A stretch of DNA of 64,000 nucleotides from Drechslerella dactyloides (taxonomy: Eukaryota; Ascomycota; Orbiliomycetes; Orbiliales; Orbiliaceae). Shown here one piece after another: positions 45,249-55,588 of this stretch. Within the stretch, counting starts at the first letter, position 1. Each line of letters opens with the position of its first letter. The stretch spans positions 930,001 to 994,000 of the forward strand of contig JAGTWJ010000001.1 in assembly GCA_020064725.1 (NCBI GenBank), given 5' to 3'. The translations under genes were made by a program, and so were the position numbers. Under the pieces are notes generated by a model. That model was not told where the DNA came from. It saw only the letters and a list, made by a program, of their open reading frames with translations, and ran no database searches.

Positions 45249-46006
45249 TCACCGCGATCCGCGATCACAACACAACAACACATCAATAATAATCAAGATA
45301 TCACAGGATCATATATATAAGGCAGCTTGTTTCCTTGATTGATGGCCTCCCTTTCGGAAGCCATCGGTCAACTCCAAAGCCATAGTATCTAAATAGCCAG
45401 AACCTCTTTACTATCGTTGTTACACACTCTATCCACACAGTTACTATTGTACTCAGATATACTTGTCTCCCTCCATTAAGAACCCGTACGATAGCGACTG
45501 AGAGTCAGGGACCTCAGAGTGAAGTGCGTTCGACCCAAGTCCGGGCCGAAGTGTAATAAAAACATTAAAAATATCCTTTAATTTTATATTTAAAATAAAA
45601 AATATAAATATTAATATTATTCTTCTGTTAGGGCACGGCCCTAATAGAGCCTGAAAGAAGCCTAAGAAGGCACGGCTCGACCTGGCACGTGGTAGCTCCT
45701 GGACACGTGCGGTTATATACGTTATCTAGAGTCGAACAGCCACCGTGTAGTTGCTGTTCGGTTGTCGTTTTGGTTGCGACGGCACCCAAACTACGTCTTT
45801 TGCACGCACTCTAGAGCGTGCTCTGACAGAGGGTAGGTTAACACACTTGCATTTCATATGAAATTAAAAGAAATGACCGGTTAATTCAAGTTTGGAACAT
45901 ATATAGTGAGTAGGTTTTGAACATAATAATTGTAAAAAGCTAGTGCGCCTAGAGGAGGCTACACAAATTCCTTTTAACTTCAGAGTCGGCGTGATTCCGA
46001 AGACCC

Positions 46007-46854
46007 TCAGCAACTTGATGATCTGACAACAGTATTCCATGAAGGTGGCCCATCACGAAAGACCTGACCCTTGAGGGACGCAATCGCAACGTGGCGGGGC
46101 CACTCTTTGGCACACGCGTTGGCGATATCGTCAAAATCTCCCGCAAGGTTACCGCACCAGACACTAATCTCGGAATTATTCTAGTTTGAAGACATTAGTA
46201 GCTGCCAAAATATACTGTATATAGATCTCTATACTATAAAAACTTACGTCGTTGCAGAGGAAAATACCACAATTATGCGAGCAAGATACACGTGCACAGC
46301 CACCCCGGCCCTTAGGTGCCTTACACCAACCATTCAGACCTCTAAGGTATCTAACGCCTTCAGCACACTGGGTGATATAGTTCTTAACCTCATCTCCCGA
46401 AGGGTTACATGTAGTCTAAAATCACATAGAGATGTTTAGTATACTAGTTCATGAGTGGTGTACAGTCAAAAGCGACCTACCCTTCCTCGTTTCTCTAGAT
46501 TACCACTTCGAGTTTCGAGGGTGCTACCCTTGATTAAACCCTTCTGGGCCATTTTTTCTTGATATTCAGGAAATTCCCAAGCATCGTATTTAGGGTTCAT
46601 CTCATTCAATTTCTTAAAAATATAGTCCACGGTCCCGGTAATAGTGATATTTGGACCGCCAGGAAAAGCTGGACCAGTAAACGTGACTGGGGGAGCATTG
46701 GCAAGAGCACTTTCAGGAAGATCGATAGCGCGAGCAATAGTGTATCCGGCAGTATGGTATATCTATGGATTATTAGCTGGATAGAGCCAAGTCTCGTCGA
46801 AATTTCACTTACAAAATTGCTGAGAGCAGCAACGGTAAGGATATTGAACTTCAT
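46007..46854 (-). CDS. Secreted cysteine-rich protein with Kex2-type propeptide
   Basis: Minus-strand exons 46854-46813, 46762-46481, 46415-46248 and 46180-46007 join in phase 0 to 221 residues. It begins with a hydrophobic signal (MKFNILTVAALSNF). A propeptide of about 90 residues ends in the dibasic site LEKR (residues 103-106). The mature part of about 115 residues has ten cysteines and the stretch GGCARVSCSHNCGIFLCNDN, typical of a broad group of small fungal secreted proteins with an SC…CNDN signature. The gene lies alone in repeat-rich DNA, a usual setting for effector-like proteins. Function is unknown. Introns are 50-67 bp with standard ends. A stop follows SSSC. Confidence 0.75.
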
Positions 46855-48689
46855 TTCGAATAAGTAAGAAATTTAGACTAGTTGCTGTTTCTGAGATGTG
46901 GATAATGATATTCCCATTCAAGTCAGGAAACAGAAGGGTCTTTATATCCTTCTCAAGACGATTTGTGAATGAGTCTCTCTCTATAGGGTTTCCAGCCTCT
47001 GAGACGGATGCTATAGTTTGGAAGAGGGTTAAACAACAGTTTCACAAGGGCCTTTTTGGTCACCTACTCTTATTGGGACACCTGCATATTATGTTCAGCT
47101 TGCTTGCTAAATGTGGCTCCTGCTTTTGACAAGCTTCTATAGTCATAATAGTTGATTGACATTACTTGATTGCATGCTGATTACCAACTGATATTCTTCT
47201 GTTACGCGAGTTACAAGCTAGACTAGCACAAATATATTTTTGCTCACGTTATTCTTTTGACGGCGTTTTACCAATTACACAATTGCAATTTGTTTGTGCT
47301 TGTTAACTACAGTCCACTAGTATCGTGCAAACCATATGGGATATCGCTGTGTCGTCGATCATGTTGTGGATAGCTACCAGCGGCTCGGCTAATATGCTGT
47401 ACAAAATTCAACACATTCGAACTCGAATTATGCTACCATTCGCTTTTCGCCAAAGAAATTGTCTGATCTGAAGACATATACATTGAGGCCTAGTTTACGA
47501 GATAAGATGTGTCTATACGAGTTGAAATCGTATCTCCGATGAATTGGAGAAGGTAGAGTGAAGAGTAACATCGCCTCGTATACCTAGATGCACAGCTTTT
47601 GTCGCTTCGTATTCAGTACCTTGTTATACTTGGCGTCTAAAATTTACACGCGAAAATTTACATGCGAACGGAATATCTAGATACGAAGACAAATACATTG
47701 AGGCCTAGTTTACGAGATAAGATGTGTCTATACGAGTTGAAATTGTATCTCCGATGAAATGGAGAAGGTGAAGAGTAACATCGCCGCGTATACCTAAGTG
47801 TACAGCCTTTGTCGCTTCGTATTCAGTATCTTGTTATATGTCTTGGCGCCTAAAAATTTACACGTGAAAATTTACACGCGGACAGAATATCTAGATCTAA
47901 GTGATCGGAAACTGTCATCGGAAGTTATAGCCGAATGCGAAGGCGCGGGCCAATTGAACACGCCTTTAAACCAAGAAACCTTACGTTCGACCCTCAGGCC
48001 TTTGCAGCAATTGTTTCAACCTTTGTACCACAAGGACATCCAAAATGCAAATTTCGATTGAAGGAACAAGCCCACGAAACGTCAGTACGGCGCGATTTTT
48101 GGGCCCCTCCGGCGCGCAAAGTAACCTAAAAAAAAAAAAAAGCAAGCAACATATTCGATATATCTCCCAAATCAATTTACCTCGATGGTTTTGGCTATAC
48201 TTGAACTATACCCGTCACGACCTATGGTCTTGACGGCACAATCATTTATACTTCGATATACGATACACCATTCCCAGTTCTGTCTTTGATTGGTTCATAC
48301 GCCCAAGCATTTCCATGAAGCTCATCCATCTTGTTCTGAACCCTGCACTGCAACACTCATGTATCATGTGACGTGCGACATGCGATCATTCCACTTTCTA
48401 TGTATGCTCATCATGTAAATAAGACTATCGTTAGGACTGATGAAGTTGTGGTTCTTCATCGGTCAACTCAACTACAATTAAGTAAGATACTACTTGATTG
48501 TTGTTACACATCTCGTACATCATTCTTTGATATCTCGCGACTACATCCTTCCTGTTCTGAGAGCCCTGGTATCTTACAGTTGGAGATTAGACGCCTGAAG
48601 TGAAAACGTGCTTGTCAGGTTACTTAGGGTACTAGGCAAGGTGTAATAGTATGATTGCTATTATTTGTTTTTGTTGTTGTTGTAAATAG
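46855..48689. other. Gene-free block containing a 215-bp tandem duplication
   Basis: No gene supported. The duplication at 47470-47896 is the main content. An A13 run lies near 48128. Confidence 0.45.
47470..47896. repeat. Tandem duplication, unit 215 bp
   Basis: The segment starting GAAGACATATACATTGAGGC (47470) repeats from 47685 with about 93-95% identity by eye, ending in GAATATCTAGAT. Both copies contain GGCCTAGTTTACGAGATAAG, related to the hairpin core, and an ATTTACACGCG inverted part. Confidence 0.9.
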
Positions 48690-49653
48690 ACTATGGTGAA
48701 GACAATTATAAGGAGAAAAAGAGGAACTGCTAACCTCTCGCATCTGCTGAATTTTCCCACATTGTTACAAGCGCTTTCTTCAAGAACCTCGTGTGTCTCG
48801 AAGAAAAGGATGGAACCTTCGGGCCATGCGATGCCTATTTCGGAGCTATCGAAAGTAATGGACGCGGGGCATTCCATATTCACTGCTTGATCTGGCTTAA
48901 GGGAAATATTTTATTCCCGGACATGAAGGATCGGCTCCTTAATGAGCCACGCATTTCCCAGGAGGTCATCGATTCCCTCGAAAAAGTTACCAGCAACCGA
49001 GCGGATTAATTCATGAACCCTTCGTCTTCCGATTTCTGGATCGTCAATTCGAAATCACGGACAGTTTCTCCCACGACATCAATACCGAAGGTGCCAGAGT
49101 TGCGTATAAAGTCAATTCTCGCAGGCATAATGCCAGCTGTCACAAGCTTCGAAGAGGAGAGACTGGCTGTCGCTTCGGGGCACCATGGCCGATCGTCGAG
49201 GAGAGTCATGTTGACGAATCGGGATCTATCTTCCTTCGTCGTCATCAGAAGGAACAGTAAATCAATACCTGGAATCCTCCCATGGCGGTATCCTTACGAT
49301 GTAACCATGACGTGCACGTTTCATTCCTCTTCACCAAGGCCAAGTGTTTGGCACTCATTGACTATGTCACGGATTACCTGGCGAAGCTCCAGAAACCACT
49401 CTACCACTACTACGCCATAACCTGTGATATCCTCGAGAGATACTTCCGGATAGGCGGCCAAATACCAGATGATGATGAAACCCAATGTCCGAGACCGCTC
49501 GGCATCATCCAACGTCTCTACAACCCCATGGGCGCCGCTCGCGAAATATCCGGTCCCGAGATCGTCACCGCATTACTAGAAAAGCTGGAACGTTACTGCA
49601 ATGCTGGTTTCGTGCCACTGACTTACCATACGCGACACAAAATCACAAACTGA
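48690..49653 (+). mobile_element. Helitron Rep-domain relic
   Basis: Frames shift, but the order is that of the Helitron-like N-terminal Rep protein. ASAEFSHIVTSAFFKNLVCLEE comes first, then GTFGPCDAYFGAIESNGRG and the HxH metal motif FHIHCLIWLKG (His codons at 48875 and 48881). Cys/His-rich pieces follow around 49130-49200, and then LRCNHDVHVSFLFTKAK, YYAITCDILERYF and AAREISGPEIVTALLEKLERY. No PIF1-type helicase with a Walker box was found, and several stops break the frame. It is a dead rolling-circle transposon fragment. Confidence 0.7.
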
Positions 49654-49839
49654 GTTGGGTACGAAGATGCGACCCAAAACGCGCAGCACTGACATCCCCA
49701 TGGCGTCAAGGAAGTTCGGCGACGGGGACATAACAAGAATACATCAAATGAGGTTGGGAGTATTGGGTCGTCGGCGAATGGCCCAGATGATATTAGTGTC
49801 CGTGAATACAAGAGTGGGCCTGGACTCAAGCGGAAGAAG

Positions 49840-50454
49840 ATGATGGAACGGCAGAGATATCTTAAAGCCGGCTCACGCACCCTGGGTTCTGACGTCCGCG
49901 CGGCGTCGAAGAAGACGATTGCAATGAATGTGGACGGACATACACGTAACGGTGCTCTTGATGAGCATCATACGCCGAGACGTACCACGCGCAGGACAGC
50001 ATCATTGTCACAAGAATATGCGGAAGATACGTCGAAGAGTTTTAAGAGTGGCCCCGGTCCCAACGAATGTAAACGCAAGGTCGCGAACTCAACCCCGAAG
50101 TCGACGATGCCAAAGACGACTCCACACTACGCGCAAGAGGACGACGAATTGAGTGATATTGACGAGGAACCGATCGATTTTCCAAAGTCGAAGAACAGGA
50201 AGCATCGTGACATCAAGCCTGATATGGACGACAGGGTCCGGCACATCGGACGTAATGGAAAGAATTCCCGGAGGGGTTACCAGGATGACGAAGAGGAGGA
50301 CTCCGATGGAGGTCCCGATCCCCCGTCCACCGATCCGGATTATGAGGAATCTGAGGAGGGCATTGTTTACGGTGTTGATCTCAGTGATGATGACAGCGAG
50401 ACCGAAGAGAACGACGAACCGATCCCCAGTAAGCGTCGTCGTGTTGCGGAATGA
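49840..50454 (+). CDS. Uncharacterised charged ORF downstream of the Helitron relic
   Basis: An open frame of 204 codons, rich in Asp, Glu, Lys and Arg (DDEEEDSDGGPDPPSTDPDYEE…, ending SKRRRVAE). The composition suggests a nuclear, disordered protein or fragment. No start context or exon structure supports it firmly. It may be a captured host-gene exon or part of the transposon. Confidence 0.3.
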   Translation: MMERQRYLKAGSRTLGSDVRAASKKTIAMNVDGHTRNGALDEHHTPRRTTRRTASLSQEYAEDTSKSFKSGPGPNECKRKVANSTPKSTMPKTTPHYAQEDDELSDIDEEPIDFPKSKNRKHRDIKPDMDDRVRHIGRNGKNSRRGYQDDEEEDSDGGPDPPSTDPDYEESEEGIVYGVDLSDDDSETEENDEPIPSKRRRVAE

Positions 50455-50834
50455 AAAGATGAAACCCCACAACGTGAACCCCTACGAGCATCCAATCTAC
50501 AAGTGAGCCATCTACGGAAGTGTAAGACATGATCAACGACGAAATCGCGATAAGCCAGATGAGCGTTAGCCGTCCGGAAGCCACTCGAGTGTGTGCATGA
50601 TGAAGTTTCGACGGGAATCCTCCCACCTGTAACATAATATTATTAGCAAGTGTGGCGATATTCGCAGAAGTGTTTTGCGCAATGAGTGTCTATAACCAGA
50701 ATGCTATATCCGCTCAAGCCCCGGTATTGCTGTTATCGTGACATTGATATCTTATCTATCAGGCAGTCTGGTGACCTCGACCACCAGCCGCTTGCTAGAT
50801 TGACTGATGGCTAATCGCGCGCAGCTTTCAAGTT

Positions 50835-51777
50835 GTGGTATTGTATTTCGACAACACGAAAGAGACAGGATATGCGATTCTATATAGATGTAGCGATGTC
50901 GTGACTTCTATAAAGATCGAACGAGCTTCTCAGTATCTAAACATCCTCATGGGATTGAACGTCCTGAACACCTATGGCGGAACCACCCTCACAAAATTTT
51001 TTTTTGAAATAACGGAAACCATGTCGTCACAAATGAAGTGTGAACAGTCCATGCCGAAGCCCGAACCCGGCCTGCGTTTGTATCATACACGCCACCCAGC
51101 GTATACATTCAGTTATGATTTCGCCCAGGCGTCGCGGCTGGTGTCGAAGGCAAGGACAGGATGCATTATTGTAAATTGATAATGTTACCAATGTTCCCCG
51201 ACTTCTATCAAGGATAAGTTTCATAGGATCAGTACAAGCAGGTCGAAACTTTGTCCGCATGTGGAATAGCCTCAGGAAGGTCGACTTTCTGAGTGTTCCA
51301 TTGATCGAAACCCATCTGGAGACGGCGCTCCGGATTTACCGCGAACATGTCGCAAAATTCGATCTCGACCGTAAAGTTGCCCTCAATGCCGCTATCGCTC
51401 AATTGAACATAGACGGTAGTATCCCCGATCTTGCGACAACAGAGGAACACTTCCCTCTGGAGTTCCGCGACTTGTTCCCTCTTGTCATACCTCCAAGGTT
51501 TCAGATAAGCATCAGACTATGGTAGGAAGGATCCTGTATTTGCAGTAAGGCACATCCGCATACCGGAGACTCTTTGACAAACACCATCGAGATCCATTCA
51601 AAGTCCAATACTCCAGATATCAAAACAGACGCATCACCCACCGCCGCAGTGGAACCGAAAACTCACGCCCAGCCGAAGAGTCCTAAGGTACCATTGACAT
51701 CGCCGTCAACTTCGAAGGGAAAGAAGCGCATTACATCGGCAACGGCCGGCCCGTCCGTGGCCACCGAGAAGATAAAG
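50835..51777 (+). pseudogene. Coding-like fragments of unknown origin
   Basis: Three successive frames look coding: 50835-51179 (ASQYLNILMGLNVLNTYGG…), about 51229-51525 (GRNFVRMWNSLRKVDF…THLETALRIYREHV) and 51574-51777 (Ser/Pro/Lys-rich, ending SVATEKIK). They do not join neatly by visible splice sites. They are probably fragments of one decayed gene or of the Helitron. No family is recognised. Confidence 0.3.
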
Positions 51778-53694
51778 TAAATCTAGGTATTGAATAAATA
51801 GATCTTTGGTTATTTCTACCTCACTCCAATATACCTGCACAGATGAAGGGATGATCTATTGTTTATTTAATGCTCACTCATACACACATAACATTCATTC
51901 ACTTTTAATTTTTTTTATCTTCTACTTTTATCTTCTATATTTGAACATCTCACGACCCCAAAGCCGTGTTCCTCAGTTGTCCTCAGATTTTGTTTTGTCC
52001 CCACACTTTATGATAAAACGTTTTTATTTATTTCTTTCTTTCCATCATTCCCCGTATGTATCTTTGATAATAAGGATATATAGCGCAGATAGCGCACAAA
52101 GGCGTTAGGTCTCAATAGATGATTCTGGAAGCAATGGAAGCATTCGGGAGGACACAATACACTCGAGTACTCTGGTACCATGCCCGCTGTGAGACGTTTT
52201 GTATATCCCTCTCCCGAATATTAAAGAATAGGCCACAAAGGTAAGGCATTGGTTATGAAACTACCACTGGAAAATACCTTCCTGGAGATCGCTGTATAGG
52301 GGTAGTGGCTGTCACTGTTCGGCCATCAATAAAACTATCAACTCTTCTGTAGTAATATTGTCTTCTTAGCTTCTCGTCGGTACGAACTTTAATTAATTGA
52401 GAATCCATCAAATATGAATCGTTACTCGCTCTCTTCCAGTGATTCGGTCCTTGATGAGGTGGGTGGTAGCGCAGGGGATTTTGGATCAATCGAGTCAGAA
52501 AGGCTAGAAATCGAGAATATAGTAGCAGTTGTCATTAAATAGCGGTTCGTAAGAATCAATGGAATATGTATTTCACTCCCTTCGGAGAGCACCCGGCTGT
52601 CAAAACCCCTATACCAAAGATGAATGTAAGAGCCAAGTAGGTGTACTCTTTGGATATGTACAATGGTGATGACGATGGTAAAGACACGGGTATTGCATTA
52701 GGTAGAATATGTGTGAATGGCAGACTCGCAAACACCTACTCGGGACGTGCCGCTTATATCGGCATCCCCGTCGCACAGCCATGCTACCAGCCGCACGCCG
52801 GAAAAAGTGCCAGGATGGATTGTTTGATTTAGACTGGCAACCTGATCCTTCGAGCGTTATCCGTCGCCTTTATATACGCATGAAGACCCTCCATTTCTGC
52901 TACCCCACAGTGCAATCAGCTCGCAAGATGAGAACACCTATCCCCAAAACGCTGTATAAACCGACTTGAAGCATTTACAATCGAATCGCAATAGCATTTC
53001 TCTTACCACTCGCAGATATGGAGTAATAGGCGGCGTCTCGAGCGTTATCACCCTCGTTGCGTCGAAGTGGCCGGCAAGATTGGCCTGCTCTGCGCGAAAT
53101 ACCAAGAGACAGAATGAAAGGGAAAGGGAGTCCGAATTCCGGATCAGCCTGATCACGAACTCACAGCTATGCTCAAACTTACATGACGACTATATTCTAA
53201 CCTGTATCAGATGTAACCAGCATCGCACGCCGTCGACGACCGCGCTTAAGCTCTATGTCAACTAGTATACATGCAGTCTACGAAATTCACGGAGAGACAC
53301 CCAGTAAGTAGTAGCCTTTCTTGGTCTCACGAGCCAGGCCGCACGAAGGCTGTACCCCGTCACCCGCGAGCTCAGTGTACCCACAACCATAACGAGCCAA
53401 CTAGACACAACGTCCGCTGTACACCAGCTGACCGGGACCGACATGCACATATCCCCTTGTGAAAAGATACCTCGCGCCATAAATGTAATATGTACTACGA
53501 TTATCAATATATAAACATTACCACATAATGTACAAAAATATATATAGCACTCCCACCAGAATGCCCCATGCATGCAAACCCGCCAGCTAAGCACGCCATT
53601 ACCATTACCAACAGCAGATAAATACCACGCGTGCATGCGCACCCACCGCCAAACTCAACCAAAAGATGCGAAAACTCATACACCACAAAGTACT
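51778..53694. other. Intergenic, no firm gene
   Basis: A 63-codon frame at 52641-52832 contains four cysteines (GRICVNGRLANTYSG…QPCYQPH) but nothing confirms it. The rest is AT-rich. The right end carries the 3' flank of the permease gene. Confidence 0.35.
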
Positions 53695-55588
53695 TTACTC
53701 GAAATCCTTCGTCGGACTCTCGGGACTCGAGTCACCGCCGGCGCCGATATTCACACCGTCGACAAGGTTTCCCTGGGCCCCCAGCATCTTGTGCTCAATG
53801 TTAACCTTCGGTCCGTAAAACCACTTTCTCGCATCCAGGAACCACCACACTGTAACCGCCAGCATCGGGCCCCCATACACCAAACACGTCCAGTTCTAAA
53901 CCCAAAATATCAGCACAGCCCACAAGAAAAATAGCCAGAGGTAACGTACCATGTTCTCGGCGTTCAAGTCAGAGCCGGTCATCTGCGGCAAACACAGCAC
54001 CGGTAACATCACCGCCACAAAACTCACAGCAGCACCCCCAACAAACCGACTAAACCGTCCCAAATGCCACGGCCCCCGCCGAAACCGCTCCCCGACCAAA
54101 AACACCCTGATAAAAATCGGAATCGTAAACGACACGAACGCCGCTATCGCACCGACGCTAAATATCGCACCGATCGCAATATCACCCGCGAATATCAACA
54201 GCAACAGCAAAATCCCAATCACGCAGTTAAACCACACCGCCATCACCGGCGTCTTTGTAACAGGATGCACCTTTTTCCAGTACCGCGAGCCGGGAAAACA
54301 GTCGTCCCGCGCATACGCATACGTCACCCGCGACGCGGCAACCATACACCCTTGTCCCATACTAAACGCACAGACAACCGTCAACGCTATCACCGCCGTC
54401 GCCGTCTTATCCGGCAGCACCTGCAGACAATACGCCGCCCACGGCTGTCCTAATTCCGAATCGAGCACTTTTCCAATATCGACGACAGTGTACGCGACGA
54501 CAAGCTGGAGAAACCACCCCATTATCCCACCGATGCCGGACGTCATCACAATCGCCCGCGGCGCGGCGATGTTGGCGTTGGAGCATTCTTCGGAAAGATG
54601 GAACGGGGAATCGTACCCGGACATCGTCCAGATCACGCTGATAAACGACATTAGCACCGCCACGCCATTAGGATACGAAGTGCCGTTCGAGATATCACCC
54701 CAGACGCTGCTGCTCGGGTTGAACCGCGGGGCGGTGCGCTTCGTGTCCGCCGGTATGATTATAATGACGATTATCAGCGCGATGATATTGAACATTGTGC
54801 CGACGGAATTGAACCGCGCGATCCACAGCGTTGGCATGGACGAAATTACGCCGTGGATTACCATTATCAGCGCGGATAGCAGGAAGGTTTGGTAGTTTGT
54901 CGGTATGTAAGATGGGTTGGCCATGGAGCCCAGCGCGAGGACCATTGCTGCCATCGCGTAGTCGACGGAGGGGGCGGCGGTGACTTGTGCCAGCCAGTTG
55001 CTCCAGCCAGTCAGCCACGCCGCGAACGGGCCCCATCCTATATATATTACTGTTAGCCAGTCTTCACAGTATCGTTGGTTGGTAAGTTGGTAACGCACCT
55101 TCAGGAGCTAGAACTGCAGCAGCGTAGTAGAGCCCGCCAGACGTCGGCATGGAGCTACACAGCTCGGCCATCGACGCGGCAACGCACTGGATGAACACCA
55201 TCGCGATAATCCACCCCCACACCATCCCCGCCGTGCCAGCGTACCCCATGCCATAGGACAGCGTACTCGCAAACGACGGCAACAATCCTACACACACACC
55301 CAATCAGTTAGCGCTGGATCGGGAAGAAATGTGTAACGTAAGAGTAGGATATAGGGTCAACGTGCCTAGTACGGCGAAGGACACGCAGAACGTCGTCCAC
55401 AGGCTGAATTCACGCTTGAACTCCTGCTTGTACCCGAGCGCGTACAGCGTCTCCTCGTCGGGCGTCGCGGCGGTGTAGTTTTCCGGCAGCTTGACGCTAC
55501 CATTCGTGAGCGTCGTCACGCGCACAACTTGGCGCCCGCCGGACGTTATCCGCACCACCGCCGCCTCCTCGTCCGTGCTGCCGGCCAT
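53695..55588 (-). CDS. Amino-acid/GABA-type permease (APC superfamily)
   Basis: Minus-strand exons 55588-55366, 55287-55099, 55037-53950 and 53895-53695 give 566 residues. The protein is polytopic, about 12 membrane segments. It has the fungal APC signatures LYALGYKQEFKREFSLWTTF near the N-terminus, LPSFASTLSYGMGYAGTAGM, MAELCSSMPTSGGLYYAAA, WLTGWSNWLAQVTAAPSVDY, DSPFHLSEECSNANIAAPRAI and SRVTYAYARDDCFPGS. This fits the GABA/choline/polyamine permease group (Uga4/Hnm1-like). It would import an amino compound at the plasma membrane. Intron 1 appears to use a GC donor (CTAG|GCACGT…TAG|GATTG), the only choice that preserves VLGLLPS. Substrate is unresolved. It is the first gene of the GC-richer segment. 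Confidence 0.88.

Larger units (their letters stand above)
42721..46006. other. Gene-poor block with microsatellite and palindrome
   Basis: No gene supported. It holds a (GTCTAA)n array at 43640-43686, a GC-rich palindrome at 45227-45248 and an AT-only stretch at about 45575-45620. Open frames here carry no family motif. Confidence 0.4.

Noticed and set aside
53951..54895. Plus-strand open frame of 314 codons
   Set aside because: Antisense to the permease exon; no motif of its own.
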